In this document: positions 41,001 to 48,400 of the stretch, in pieces
How positions within the stretch are numbered: position 1 is the first letter of the stretch
How the letters are laid out: each line of letters starts with the position of its first letter
NCBI GenBank assembly: GCA_023417815.1
Contig: JAEZEI010000110.1
Span: forward strand, 131,541-195,540
Reading direction: 5' to 3'
Length of the DNA: 64,000 nt
Source of the DNA: Bacteroidota bacterium
GTDB taxonomy: Bacteria > Bacteroidota > Bacteroidia > Chitinophagales > Chitinophagaceae
Notes under the pieces: generated by a model
Told to the model about the DNA's origin: nothing
The model's input: the letters and a program-made list of their open reading frames with translations, nothing else
Databases searched by the model: none
Translations under genes and position numbers: made by a program

Positions 41001-44000
41001 TCTACAACTGTAGGCTGGGTGATTCCGCAGCCGCTCAGTACGAGGAATGCCTGCTCAATGGAAGTATAATCGCCCGTTGCACCTACTGTTACTGTGGCTG
41101 GAATAACAGTACAAGGACTTGTAGAGTGCGTCACCATGACCGGTGTTGAGTAAACAGGTCCGCCAGAACACTCAAGCACATTTACAGCATATACATAGAA
41201 GTCGTATTCTGTATCCGGAACAAGCCCGGTAGCAAGGAATGTTGTAAGCGTTGTGTAGGCAATAGAGGTACCTAGTCCAAGGCTGGTGCCGGCAGTATAT
41301 GCTGTACCATCCACCGGGGGAGTAACAGTTGCGCCTGCAGGATAGATCACTGTCAGGTAGCCGTCAGCATCAGGACTTGCAGTGAAGGAACCGCCGATGG
41401 TTCCGGGACCTGTTGCATCGAATACGATACCTGATGCCGGATCAGGAGCCTGGCAAGGAGCCACAGCATTTATATTATCAATAGACAATACATAGTCTCC
41501 CGCTGACCAGTTAGCAACTACCCTGAACTTCACGTATTCGCCTTCGTAAGCCGACAGGTCTTCGGTCATAGTTATATAGTTTGCTCCACTTGGGGCAGTA
41601 ACTTGTGCTCCCAGGTTTGACCATGTTGATCCGAAGTTGGTTGAGATCTGTACCTGGAAGTTACCCCAGCCCGCCGGGGTCGGAACCATTGTTCCCGAGT
41701 AATTAATGATCCTGTAATCGTAGCTGAAGGTAGCATCTGCTTCAAGTGGACCATATGAACAAGTAGTGAATGTTGCAGATGTAAGACTTGACCACAGGTT
41801 TACATATATAGTTGGTGCAGGATTACCCTGGGCATTACTATTTATGGTAGAACCTATTACCCAGCTACCCAGTGTCCATCCTGCTGGTGTGGCGGTGGAT
41901 GGGAAGGATTGCTGTAGCCCGACGCCACATAGCAATGGCAGGGTGGCCGTTACCTGGTTGCTGTTCGCAGTAACGCAACCTGCGATAGCGCGAACCCTGT
42001 AATAGTGGATAGTACCATTTGCAAGACCTGTAACATTATAGGTAGTCACGTTTCCTACCGCAAGCCCGTTGTAACCTGCAACAAAGGATGCGAAGGTTGA
42101 ACTTGTTGATACATCCAGTGCATAATCGGTTGCACCTGCCACTGCAGTCCAGTTGGCGGTGAATGATGTTGGTAAAACGTTGGTTGCTGCATTTGCAGTA
42201 GGTGCTGTACACAAAGTGGATACGGTACCTGTTAACGGAGCTGTTACCAGGTAAGCCGGTCCTGCGCAAGATGCAGATCCCGCAGTCAAGGCATATATCC
42301 AGTAAGTATAAGATGTATTTGCGGTTAGACCGGTGTTAGTGAACGGTGGTAATCCCACTGCCACTACCGTTCCTCCCAATGCTGCGCCTGGAGTATAGTT
42401 TGTTCCGTCAACCGGGTCAGTAGGCTGGCTTGCCGCCCTTATTACCAGGTAAGCATCAGCCGCTGGTGATGATGGAGTGAAGTCGATCGTAATGCTGGTA
42501 GCAGAAGCTGCTGTTAATACCAGGCCTGTTGGTTGTGAAGTTGGAGCGATACAAGGAGTTAGACCTGTTCCTTCAAATTCATCAGCTCCTATATCCGGTG
42601 CGGTACCTGTTCCCGCATAACCTGTTTGTCCAAAACGAACATCCCCGTCAAAATCGTCTGCAACGGAGGCTATTGTTGTTGATCCACTTTCGATCGGTGT
42701 AGCGATCGTTGGATCAATGTGCAGGTAGGTTGCATCAGAAGAGGTGGTGCTTACAAAGTTTACAACATCTGAGAAGCTTAAACCATCGCGTGTTGACATT
42801 CTTGTTTTGAATGCTGCAATGGTCTGATCCGAGTTTGTTCCATCATAATAAATAAGGTTGGTCGCACTTGGGGTTCCTGCATAATAAAAGTTACTGTTTG
42901 AACTGGTTGAATAGCCAGTGATAGTAGTAGTTCCTCTTCTGTAAGCAACCGTTCTGCCGGTTGATCCGTTTGCAGTAGATGTATTTACAAAAATGTTGTT
43001 CCTTGAAGTAACTGTTGGCGTGTTTGAGGAAATAAAAAAGGCACTAGTTCCAAAAACAGCTCCAGAACTTGTTGCGTTGAGGAATACAGTATTATGATGG
43101 ACGTTAACGGTTGAACCACCTGAAATATTCAACCCAATAATAGCATTTGAAGCATTTGCTATTGGCGCAGTAAGGTTTCCTATAATATTGTTGAAGGCGT
43201 TTACCGTTGTACCTCCTACTATTGACAAACCATGAACCGACCCACCAGAAGCAGTGGCAGAGAGGTCGTATATCTTGTTTTTATAAATTGAGCTATTTGC
43301 ACCAAGGGCATGGTAAATACCATATACAGTAGATGAGCCCGTTGTAGATAAATTGTAGACGTTGTTACTATAACATGTTAATCCTAGGCTTGCAGTGCTC
43401 TCCCCAAGATAGATTCCATAAACTGTTGAACTACCTGATAATCCAAAAACCGTGTTTGAATGAACCGAGCTTCCAACTGCTCCATAACCATGATCAATAC
43501 CATATACCGTAGAAGTGGATCCGGAAACATTCGATACAGTATTGTTATTAACTATCTCTATTTGAGAGGTAGTTGTGTATTGTCTTATTCCATAAAATGT
43601 TGAAGACCCGGTTAAAGTAATATTGGAGAAATTATTTCCAGAGATAGTAGCAGTACCCCCCGTAGGAGAACCGAAATTATAATATCCGTAGGTTGTTCCT
43701 GCTGCTGTCCTGGTAAAAGATCCCGAAATATTATTACCGCTTACAAGGAATGTGTTTGTAGCACAATTATTATTAATCAGGTATGTAGTTCCGGTTGTAT
43801 TGAACGATAAATTGGTAAATGTGTTATTCTGAATATTCAGCGTACCCACCGTTCCGTTTTGTGAAATGCAGGCAATACCTCCTGAACTGGAAACGGTATG
43901 TGTAGTGTTATTAAAATCATTTGAATTTATATTCAAGGTGATGTTACTTCCTACCGTTCCTGCAACCAGGATTCCGTTCATAGCGCCCGAAGATGCTCCA

Positions 44001-45067
44001 CTGCGTAGGGAAAAAGTGTTACTATTTATATCAATGGTTCCGGTTGGAGATGTCGCATTGGAATAGCTTGGAAGGTGTATACCATTTAGGGTTCCGCTGG
44101 TTGCGCCTCCATTAGAACTGGTGATTGAGTTATGTGAAACATTTACATTGTATGAGTTTCTTACCAGGATACCATTTATGGCTCCGGAAACATTCGCATA
44201 TGCGGAGAATGTTGATGTAGTTCCATAATTAGTAATTGTATTTGCCTGTGCACCGCCAGTACCGCCAATATCCACTCCATTATTATGATCTGAGCCTCCT
44301 GTTGGCCCAACAACTACGATACCCTGGTTCACATTGGAAATATTGTTGCCGTAGATCTTTAAACCACTGTTTCCACCTGCCGTTGTTGTAGCTGTTGCAC
44401 TTGTTATCGCAGTAGCACTATGGGTTGAATTACCATAAATACCAAATGTGTTTTGATATGTCCGGTTTAAGGAGATAGTGTTATTCTGTATTGTAACATT
44501 TTGGCAACCATTCGTGGTTGTAGCATAAAACAATGCAATACCGAATTCGGTCATATTATTAGAGCCTGCCGTCGTTGTGGTATTCGACGCATTCTCCTGC
44601 AGGGTAAACCCTGAAATGGTAACCCAATCCGCACCAATTAATTTTATGATCGCATCTACCAGGGATCCGGCAGTTTGTGCTGGAGCGGTTATGATGTTAC
44701 CATTACCCTGGATAATGATCTGTTGAGTAGATGATGCAGAGGTCAGTACTGCCGAACCGGTATTGCCGATCACATAACCACCTGCCGGAGCAGTTTGGGG
44801 ATTTCCTGCAAGCAGGTTTAAGGTTACCCCGCCTGCGCCTACCCCAACAGAATTAAGGTCGGTTATGGCGGCTGCGAGTGTTGCATAATCTCCCGGGATG
44901 TTTTTTGTTCCGGTTAATTGCGCATTTGCAGTAAATGCACCCAGCATCATAAAAACAAAAAACCACCGCAAAATGGATGGCACAGCCCTGTTGGCTTTTT
45001 TTGTATTGTTAGCTGAGGTAATTGAATTGCTGGTAAGGCTTCTTGTTGTCCGTAAAGAAACGTTCAT
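29069..45067 (-). CDS. Giant multidomain surface protein 2 (about 5,300 residues)
   Basis: About 5,332 residues; ATG at 45067 chosen over a TTG at 45118. Signal peptide (MMLGAFTANAQ). Order, numbered from 45118: beta-helix 70-850 ending GADEFEG; FN3-like domains from 856 and 968; MAM/jelly-roll-like domain 1063-1215; FN3 from 1221; second beta-helix 1334-2134, also ending GADEFEG; five copies of a 170-residue module at about 450-residue intervals (starts near 2269, 2716, 3166, 3616, 4036), each with a WDG.SNI signature before a conserved Cys, alternating with Ig-like domains; five to six Ig-type repeats of 75 residues (VSFSGLAASYC, GGTFSGPGIT) 4242-4660; the module shared with the small proteins 4736-4876; SprB-type repeats; and the same terminal domain as giant 1 (ending IVFTAE). 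No T9SS tail seen. Likely a surface adhesin. Confidence 0.82.
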   Translation of the reverse strand: MNVSLRTTRSLTSNSITSANNTKKANRAVPSILRWFFVFMMLGAFTANAQLTGTKNIPGDYATLAAAITDLNSVGVGAGGVTLNLLAGNPQTAPAGGYVIGNTGSAVLTSASSTQQIIIQGNGNIITAPAQTAGSLVDAIIKLIGADWVTISGFTLQENASNTTTTAGSNNMTEFGIALFYATTTNGCQNVTIQNNTISLNRTYQNTFGIYGNSTHSATAITSATATTTAGGNSGLKIYGNNISNVNQGIVVVGPTGGSDHNNGVDIGGTGGAQANTITNYGTTSTFSAYANVSGAINGILVRNSYNVNVSHNSITSSNGGATSGTLNGIHLPSYSNATSPTGTIDINSNTFSLRSGASSGAMNGILVAGTVGSNITLNINSNDFNNTTHTVSSSGGIACISQNGTVGTLNIQNNTFTNLSFNTTGTTYLINNNCATNTFLVSGNNISGSFTRTAAGTTYGYYNFGSPTGGTATISGNNFSNITLTGSSTFYGIRQYTTTSQIEIVNNNTVSNVSGSTSTVYGIDHGYGAVGSSVHSNTVFGLSGSSTVYGIYLGESTASLGLTCYSNNVYNLSTTGSSTVYGIYHALGANSSIYKNKIYDLSATASGGSVHGLSIVGGTTVNAFNNIIGNLTAPIANASNAIIGLNISGGSTVNVHHNTVFLNATSSGAVFGTSAFFISSNTPTVTSRNNIFVNTSTANGSTGRTVAYRRGTTTITGYSTSSNSNFYYAGTPSATNLIYYDGTNSDQTIAAFKTRMSTRDGLSFSDVVNFVSTTSSDATYLHIDPTIATPIESGSTTIASVADDFDGDVRFGQTGYAGTGTAPDIGADEFEGTGLTPCIAPTSQPTGLVLTAASATSITIDFTPSSPAADAYLVIRAASQPTDPVDGTNYTPGAALGGTVVAVGLPPFTNTGLTANTSYTYWIYALTAGSASCAGPAYLVTAPLTGTVSTLCTAPTANAATNVLPTSFTANWTAVAGATDYALDVSTSSTFASFVAGYNGLAVGNVTTYNVTGLANGTIHYYRVRAIAGCVTANSNQVTATLPLLCGVGLQQSFPSTATPAGWTLGSWVIGSTINSNAQGNPAPTIYVNLWSSLTSATFTTCSYGPLEADATFSYDYRIINYSGTMVPTPAGWGNFQVQISTNFGSTWSNLGAQVTAPSGANYITMTEDLSAYEGEYVKFRVVANWSAGDYVLSIDNINAVAPCQAPDPASGIVFDATGPGTIGGSFTASPDADGYLTVIYPAGATVTPPVDGTAYTAGTSLGLGTSIAYTTLTTFLATGLVPDTEYDFYVYAVNVLECSGGPVYSTPVMVTHSTSPCTVIPATVTVGATGDYTSIEQAFLVLSGCGITQPTVVELLADYNAAGESPMVFTPIPGASTTNTVTIRPATGAGPFTIAGNTTTPILDFNQAKYMIIDGRPGGTGTTSALNIVNNGNGLAARFYRDAQHNTLTYVGLKSFNTSNASGVVMIATAIDTTGATTANGNNFITIDNCNIDGSGVSPNGIIAFGSAAPADNKSVTISNNNIFDYYAAGSGISNYGVLLAGANAISAGSTWTISGNSFYQTASRAFNTSVTSPASFISAIGGGFIPAGSYNITGNYIGGTAPMAGGSALTITGTSPFVFSPINLVYGSADATTISGNTIANYNVTTTSTSTTSNSLIAVEPIASTAAITITNNTLGSATAPGSIVFAGGSSAVLNAINLGSNYASQTGTSANITNNTIAGISIAGSNSNSITGIFINTTTNLTLTAASTISGNTIGTSAAALINPTGGSITGISQTHASFGATISNNTISYLNHTSTGTAGQLRGISASSGPNTLSGNTISNFSSSAANTGTAGSATMIGISYTSSGAGTLSGNTVSDLVNSAEAAANITGIYFGGTAASTVSKNSVSNLYTSNVAATSVVVSGIHMNSGSATYSNNFVRLGSNAATAFSINGIRDASGTGTYVYNSVHIGGTGVGAGTSNTFALNSVTTGTRIFRNNIFSNTRTNGTGTGKHYAITVAGSAAAPSGLTLSNNNYYATGAEFGRFNSADVTNFAAWKTAVGLDVNSNSANPNFLDADGAVANLHINDAIASPLESQGTAISGITDDIDGDVRFGNTGYAGTGTGTDIGADEFEGTSALPIVSSGTFSPAGGQCTAVPHTITAVIEPGSGAITSVKLRYAYNGVAVDTLDMTNTVGNDWEAIIPVPTPGNASVTWNVFVIDANGFEVLFTGTSYADEPLAAFSASTAASINPTCSGEATELTSDLALTSPAILGAGSFSSSTSAGVTPFYGGYGGAKTQYLIRASELSAIGLSAGPIDSLGIELMNAGSTLNGLSIGMAHTTLNALTGNIEATTTVYTTATFVPTVGVRTFPVTGFVWDGTSNIIISFCYSNNTTSNTTTRIRYDESLPFASSNARYVDSKTFAEVCGYEGSTTPSGWNGSSTTTTTRPRFIISGAPIPTAYSWHDGTTEVGTTSSLTVNPTATTTYTLTMTVFGCPITSSVTVTVNPRPAAPSTVPSVQCGEGVPAAGAVGAAVGQTYRWYLTPTGGTPVEEGTAQTLETYSINTTTTFYVAIFDGTCESERTSVVAQVNAPDAVTASASAQVCLNAGLTLTANQTGSTNTYTYTWTASPETGSGITGSATGSPVMVTPTAVGTYTYTVNAADETGETPCYTNSTVTVEVVALPSVSASASPMAICAGESATLTGTTPGGAIGAGNVVVGTGTLQNSATSTGSAAYPAPFGNYYQGALNQILIRAEDLTASGMVAGDITSIAFDVATANTEPLQGFSIGIKTTSLTALPTTLQTGFTTVFSAATYTPSSLTGYNNNTIIFSSPFPWDGTSNIIIQTCFANDDYDANAVFNQSATSYVSTIVHRADATTVCTSPGAVNFSYSQRPNIRFGAQTATPGPGTLSWAWEPGSLTGDVVSVSPTTTTVYTVTGTDPATTCSNSATVTVTVNQLPPAPNGFDNSHCGDLVPFASVSSNSGAATPVFRWYDDPFAGTMLQESTSTTYLQPIAVTTTFYVAEVSAEGCEGPRVAVTENVGAADPLTADAPASVCVGAPVNLTVTQGGGDNTYQFTWTASPETGSGITGEMPGEPDALTVTPTAPGTYIYQVTGYDPDKECIATSTVSVIVNALPQITSTTATPGEICAGANVTLTAQSIPAAEGLVTLGTGVLTNSAESTTSSAYPAPFGNYYGGALNQMLIRASELTAAGVVAGNISSIAFDVATPETEPLQGFSIGIKHTSLTALTSTLESGFTTVYSNPAYTPSSTAGYAANTIVFSTPFAWDGVSNIIIQTCFANDDFTSNAVFRQSNTTFVSSIVYRADLTDVCTAPGAVNFTYSRRPNMRFNAMLGTNLTSSYDWEWNPGALAGNSVTVNPMVTTEYTVTATNTTTGCSYSVPVNVTVHPIPEAPVATNSTQCGEGVPTASVSGGAGTFKWYDAETGGTLLQTGGSTYAASINTTTSFWVSETSDFGCEGPRTEVVVTVTPPDPISAASDLNNVCPNTEIELTATQTGSNNTYTYVWTASPGAGSGITGSVAGNPALITPTLSGTYIYTVTATDEVEGCVTSASVNVTITQIPLITSATATPATICAGATVNLAATTSSITTTNITVGAGNTVASSFDGVFYYLWGGTKTQFMVRASELTALGMVAGNINSLALNISSSNDTYEGFAVSIASTGNTSMSTGFNNSVSYQQVYTNASYTPTAGINTFTFSTPYNWDGTSNIIIQFCWSNNDGGFGGNSFALVDNAGFTACAYYRNDNMTPTVMCGQTTNSGTSTNRPQFIFNGQGSAQGSGTYNWVWNPGEIMSNLATVTPTTTTTYTVTATDPVTGCVNSQDVVVTVVPLNATAMASVSTICAGASVDLDVTVTGGGPFTYSWSDGTSVIATTKTLTVNPNVTTTYTVTVTDNCSASVSSPVTVTVNPSPSAILANAGPFSICSPNTQMLSVNTNAPAPSYQWKLNGGDIPGANSSTYEATESGEYSVVVTETSTGCSTTSATASVFIRDLPLPVVITPAAGTICSNEDLELTASSSAPLTTSVGTQSTTEFEGVYRNGFGTGNFRHQLLYRASEMTAAGFTAGPITAIQFTVTSVGGGSANNYTIRMANTSATALTTSFASATFTDCYLAPTYTAVSGANLHSFSTPFVWDGTSNILIDICYNISSLGTTSTVAATTPGYTGNINLKGSAGACTATTGASTYANRPLITISGTKAADITWSPSTGLNTTTGGTVIASPDVTTTYTATATNEYGCTTSNTITIEVNPAPEVSFTGLATAYCIDAPAASLTGNIPGAGTFTGAGITDNGDGTATFNPATAGAGTHDVTYSYNDGTCTGTVTLSVTVNSLPVVSFTGLAASYCENSAAATLVGSPAGGTFSGPGITGDSFDPAVAGAGTWTIIYNYTDGNGCSNSDVQSVTVNALPAVSFSGLAATYCDNNAAVTLTSNQAGGTFSGPGITDNGNGSASFDPAAAGQGTHTITFSYTDGNGCSNSTSQQTTVGAGATVSFSGLAASYCYDVENVVTLTGSPAGGTFSGNGISGNTFTPSVTGTYDITYTYDNGSCISTSVQSVTVFEPTPVSFSGLTGPYCADAAPVTLTGSPAGGTFSGPGITGDVFDPAAAGGGTWTIIYNYVDGNGCSNSSEQLVTVTPVPFATISYVATPYCTVAGTATVSMSGTPGGVYSAPAGLDINPATGAVSLATSTPGTYTVTYYIAPFGGCSDFTTTASITVVNCAPIVTDPAVGGMDITDLGGTSQNSNTLLFGQTYKLKLPVYNLSQSDGLPTGATTITIDLGTRMDVDPAYILSSAPLSNYYSWSVATIGTHRVITGVQIMPVPADFYGMAEFNVQGTLSCTSNILATISEYVTDEDMNNNAASLQYTFPVTVSAVPTNTTCNGAANGTITVTSSPGTTLSIRNASNVEVSTSAVTTGLPAGTYIVIASATGDAPLNNICTKTTTVTILEPAALTVSTTGTDVLCHGSSTGTATASASGGTAPYSYSWNTVPVQNTITATGLAAGTYTVTVTDANGCTSTQTHTVVEPAASISLATAVTNVSCFGGSNGTASVSPAGGTPGYTYLWSNGATTASISGLAEGIYSVTVTDANGCTNNTSVTITQPATPVSGAITGTTGNVCHGGTNGTISVAGSGGTPGYTYSITGPTVNTTGLTTGVFTGLAAGNYQVFVTDNNGCISPSLNATVTEPAGVNPDLSLGSDYTSNFFFSNGAENTILYNVSEIGGNPAVGDTIRITKVAGYTITFDNLATTATIGFIPYAVNNTQWKVDNSHPAFMSIIKTDPGNPTAPGTIGCGQTERVVVKITRNSPNVSVFTLSARLRQANSEVNLTNNLNSIVFTAE

Positions 45068-45118
45068 ATGCAGTCCTGATTTAATAGTCTTAAAATAATA
45101 CGTCACAGTAGCATACAA

Positions 45119-45448
45119 CGGATCATCCGGATGTATACAACTCAGTGTGGTACTAGATTACAGTGGGATAAGTGAATTAAAACGCCTGGTTAGCTTTGAT
45201 AGGAGTGGATAGAAGCGGATGTGAATATAGTGGGGATTTCTTATTTAACAAAAAAAATATTTAAAATTTCCCTTGGGTATGCCCCCCGCTCAGGTTGATG
45301 AGCGGAAATATATGTAAGATGAATGGTATATATTATCAGAAAATTATATGCATGTGGGGAATTTTGACAAAAAAATTGGGGAATGTCTCTTTTGTCAAAA
45401 ACAAACGGGAATTTTTGACAAGGGCACCCCGCATACTGAAAACAAAAT
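45119..45448 (-). promoter_or_regulatory. Upstream region of the giant-protein locus with repeated TTTTGACAA sites
   Basis: No gene. TTTTGACAAAA at 45362-45372, its inverse TTTTGTCAAAA at 45390-45400, and TTTTTGACAAG at 45412-45422; two of them lie in a longer direct repeat (GGGAATTTT(T)GACAA). A separate 7-bp hairpin CCGCTCA/TGAGCGG is at 45286-45305. This is the only long untranslated region upstream of the whole cassette array, so these are candidate regulator sites. Confidence 0.45.
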
Positions 45449-45475
45449 AAAAAAGCCCTCACTTTGTGAGAGGGC
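45449..45475 (-). terminator. Terminator of the amidohydrolase gene
   Basis: The minus strand forms GCCCTCTCAC/GTGAGGGC (2-nt bulge, AAA loop), followed by T6. It starts 20 bp after the stop at 45495. Confidence 0.85.
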
Positions 45476-45494
45476 CCTGAATTTCTTTTTGCTT

Positions 45495-48400
45495 TTAGTG
45501 ATCGGAACAGCCGTGGCCTTCACTTTCCATGTGCCAGTCGAAATGATCGGCATAACGGCCCAGCTCCCAGTAGAATTTGCCGCGCGGGCGGGGATGGTTG
45601 CCTTCTTCATTCATGGTTTCAGCATTATATAATCTTCCATTCACCATGGTGTATTGAATGGTGCGTGTATTATGGATATCCTCCAGCGGGTTGGATCCGA
45701 GTACCAGCAGGTCGGCAAGCATGCCTGCCTTTATGCTTCCAATGCTATTGCTCAATCCCAGGCTTTGCGCCGGGTTAAGTGTTGCTGCGCGAAGTGCTTC
45801 ATGCGGTGTCATCCCTCCCTGCGCAAGCATCCAGGTTTCCCAGTGTGCCCCGAGCCCCTGCAATTCTCCATGAGCGCCCATATTCACCTTCACCCCGGCA
45901 TCAGAAAGCCACTTGGCGCTGGCGCTGGTGAGAATATGCCCGTTTAAATATTCTTCTTCGGGGATCTTGGTACGGTGGCGCGCCTGGGGATCGATCACCG
46001 AACGCGGGGTAAAGCTCATTAACCGGTAATCTTTCCACACATCATAATTCTGCCAGAAATACTGCTGACCGCTCATGCTGCCATAACTAACGATCAGCGT
46101 GGGAGTATAGGCCGTCCCTGAATTCTTCCACAATTCAATTACATCTTTATAGAGCACATGTATGGGCATATTATGCTCAATGGTGGTATGGCCATCCAGT
46201 ATCATGCTCAGGTTGTGGAAGAAGAATGATCCGCCTTCGGGAACCACTTCAATTCCTTCTTCCTTTGCTGCCTTTATAAGCATCTGGCGCTGTTCACGCC
46301 GTGGCTGGTTATAACTTTTTATGGAGAACGCTCCCCAGGCTTTTGCCCTGCGCACTGCAGAACGGGCATCATCCAGGTTGTTCACTACCGTTTTAAAATC
46401 GCCATCGGCGCCATATATAATCGTACCGGTACTGAATACCCTCGGACCGGTGAGCTTCCCGGTCTTCACCAGTTCACTCTGCCCAAAAACGGTTTCTGTA
46501 TTAGCGCTCGGATCATGCATAGTGGTAACACCAAAGGCAAGGTTCACATGGTATGGCCAGAAACTTTGAGGAGTAAGACCGGTATAAAAATGACTGCCGT
46601 GTGCATGCGCATCTATCATTCCCGGCATGATGGTCTTGCCCGTGGCATCGATCACTTTTGCACCACGTGGAACTTCGATATTTTTTCCAACGGCTTCTAT
46701 CCTGTTCCCGTTCACTAGTACGGTACCGCCTTCTATCACCTCATTTCCCTCCATGGTAATGATGCGCGCATTCGTAAAGGCTATGCGGCCTGATGGCTTA
46801 TCCGTTTTCGCTTTCAGCCCAACTGCAACTCCTTTCTCAGGATATTTAAATAAAGAATCTGGTTTGTTGGCAATGAATTCAAACCTGTCTTCAAGTAGTA
46901 TGGTATAATACTGATCACCGAGGGTATAATGCAGTTTTTTGCTGTCGCCGCTCCAGTGAAGATTCACCCCCGCATTTTTTGAAACGCGTTTAATCGGGAA
47001 GGACTTCATCCCTGATCCGACTTCCACAACCTTACCTACGCCGGGGAATGCCGCGATATATACTTCATGCAGGTCGGTGAATGCAACCCAGTTCCCGTCG
47101 GGAGAAACAGTGAACTGCCCGCCATAGGCGCTTTTAAAGATCTGCCTGTCGTCAGTGCCGTCAAGCTTCACCGATCCAAAAGATTTATTCTGCTGGTTGG
47201 CTACATAACCCCCGGATTGGTAATAGATCCGTTCTCCGCTCGCGCTGAAAGCGGGCCTCGCTCCCTTGTTTATAACAAAAGTTTCTTCGCCGCCGGCGGA
47301 AGGAATGATATAGGTGCCTGGCTTCGTGGTGAAACCAGCGCCGGTAAGACCGTTGCCGGACTCCCTGCGGTACACGATGGTCTTTCCATCAGGACTGAAC
47401 GATGGCTCGCGGAACATACCCTTGGCAGTATTGAGTTTTTTCGGCTGTCCTTTCCCGGAAGCATCCATTATATATAATCCACCAGCAAGCGAATCGTTCC
47501 ACGTTACAAATGCCACCTGTTTTCCATCGGGACTGAAAGAAGGCTCAAACTCAAAGGCTTCATTTTCCGTGGTGAGCCTGCGTGGTTTTCCGTCCGGCAA
47601 GGATTTAATATATATCGCGCCAAGCGCAGAAAATAAAAGTGATTTCCCGTCCGGGGAAGTGGATGCATGCCTGATCACCTTTACATCAAATTCATCCTGG
47701 TCAATATTCTGTTCAAACCTTGCGGCATCAGTTATCCGGTGCGTGGCATTAACGGTGAACGGAATTGTGGTTGCCTCATTGGGCTTTTCTATGTGAACCC
47801 TGTTTATCCTTCCATGCGCCCAGATAATGATCTCCTTGTTTCCCGGCAGCCAGGCAAAGTTGGTATAGGAGCCGAAGATGGTCCAGGCTTCCTGCTGGTC
47901 TTTCGACAGCTTTTCATATACCGGCCATTCTTCACCGGTCTTAATGTTCCGGATGAAGAGCACCGACATATTCCTCACCCTTCTTACAAAAGCAAGCATG
48001 GTCCCGTCGGGTGAAACCTGCGGGCGCACTGCACCACCGGGACCCCCGGTCACATTCTCTATTTCACCTTTCTCCCTGTTAAAGCGTTTGATCGCGAAGA
48101 TCTGCTTGTTGGGATCCTTGTTGTATTCGAATCCGCCGCCAGGGTACATGTCCTCACTATAATATATATATCCATCAGCACTGGCGGAAGGCTCATTGAT
48201 ATCCTGCTGTTCATTTCTTTTCGGAACGAGCTGCATTCCGTCGCCGCCGGAAATATGGTAGATCCATATCTCGCCGGCTCCCAGTGAGCGTGTTGAAGTG
48301 AAGTGCTTTCGCGCAATGATATATTGACCGTCGGGCGACCACACACCGTTATTCAAGAGGCGGAAGGTTTCTTTCGTTACCTGGCGTGCACCTGTTCCAT

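Noticed and set aside
18456..44066. Many open frames of 60-160 codons antisense to the giant genes
   Set aside because: Low-complexity shadows of Thr/Ser/Gly/Asn-rich repeats; no start signals, motifs or conservation visible.
46664..46679. parS-like CACCACGTGGAACT inside the amidohydrolase gene
   Set aside because: Only 13 of 16 positions match the mnmG-side sites and it is not a full palindrome; codon constraints explain it.
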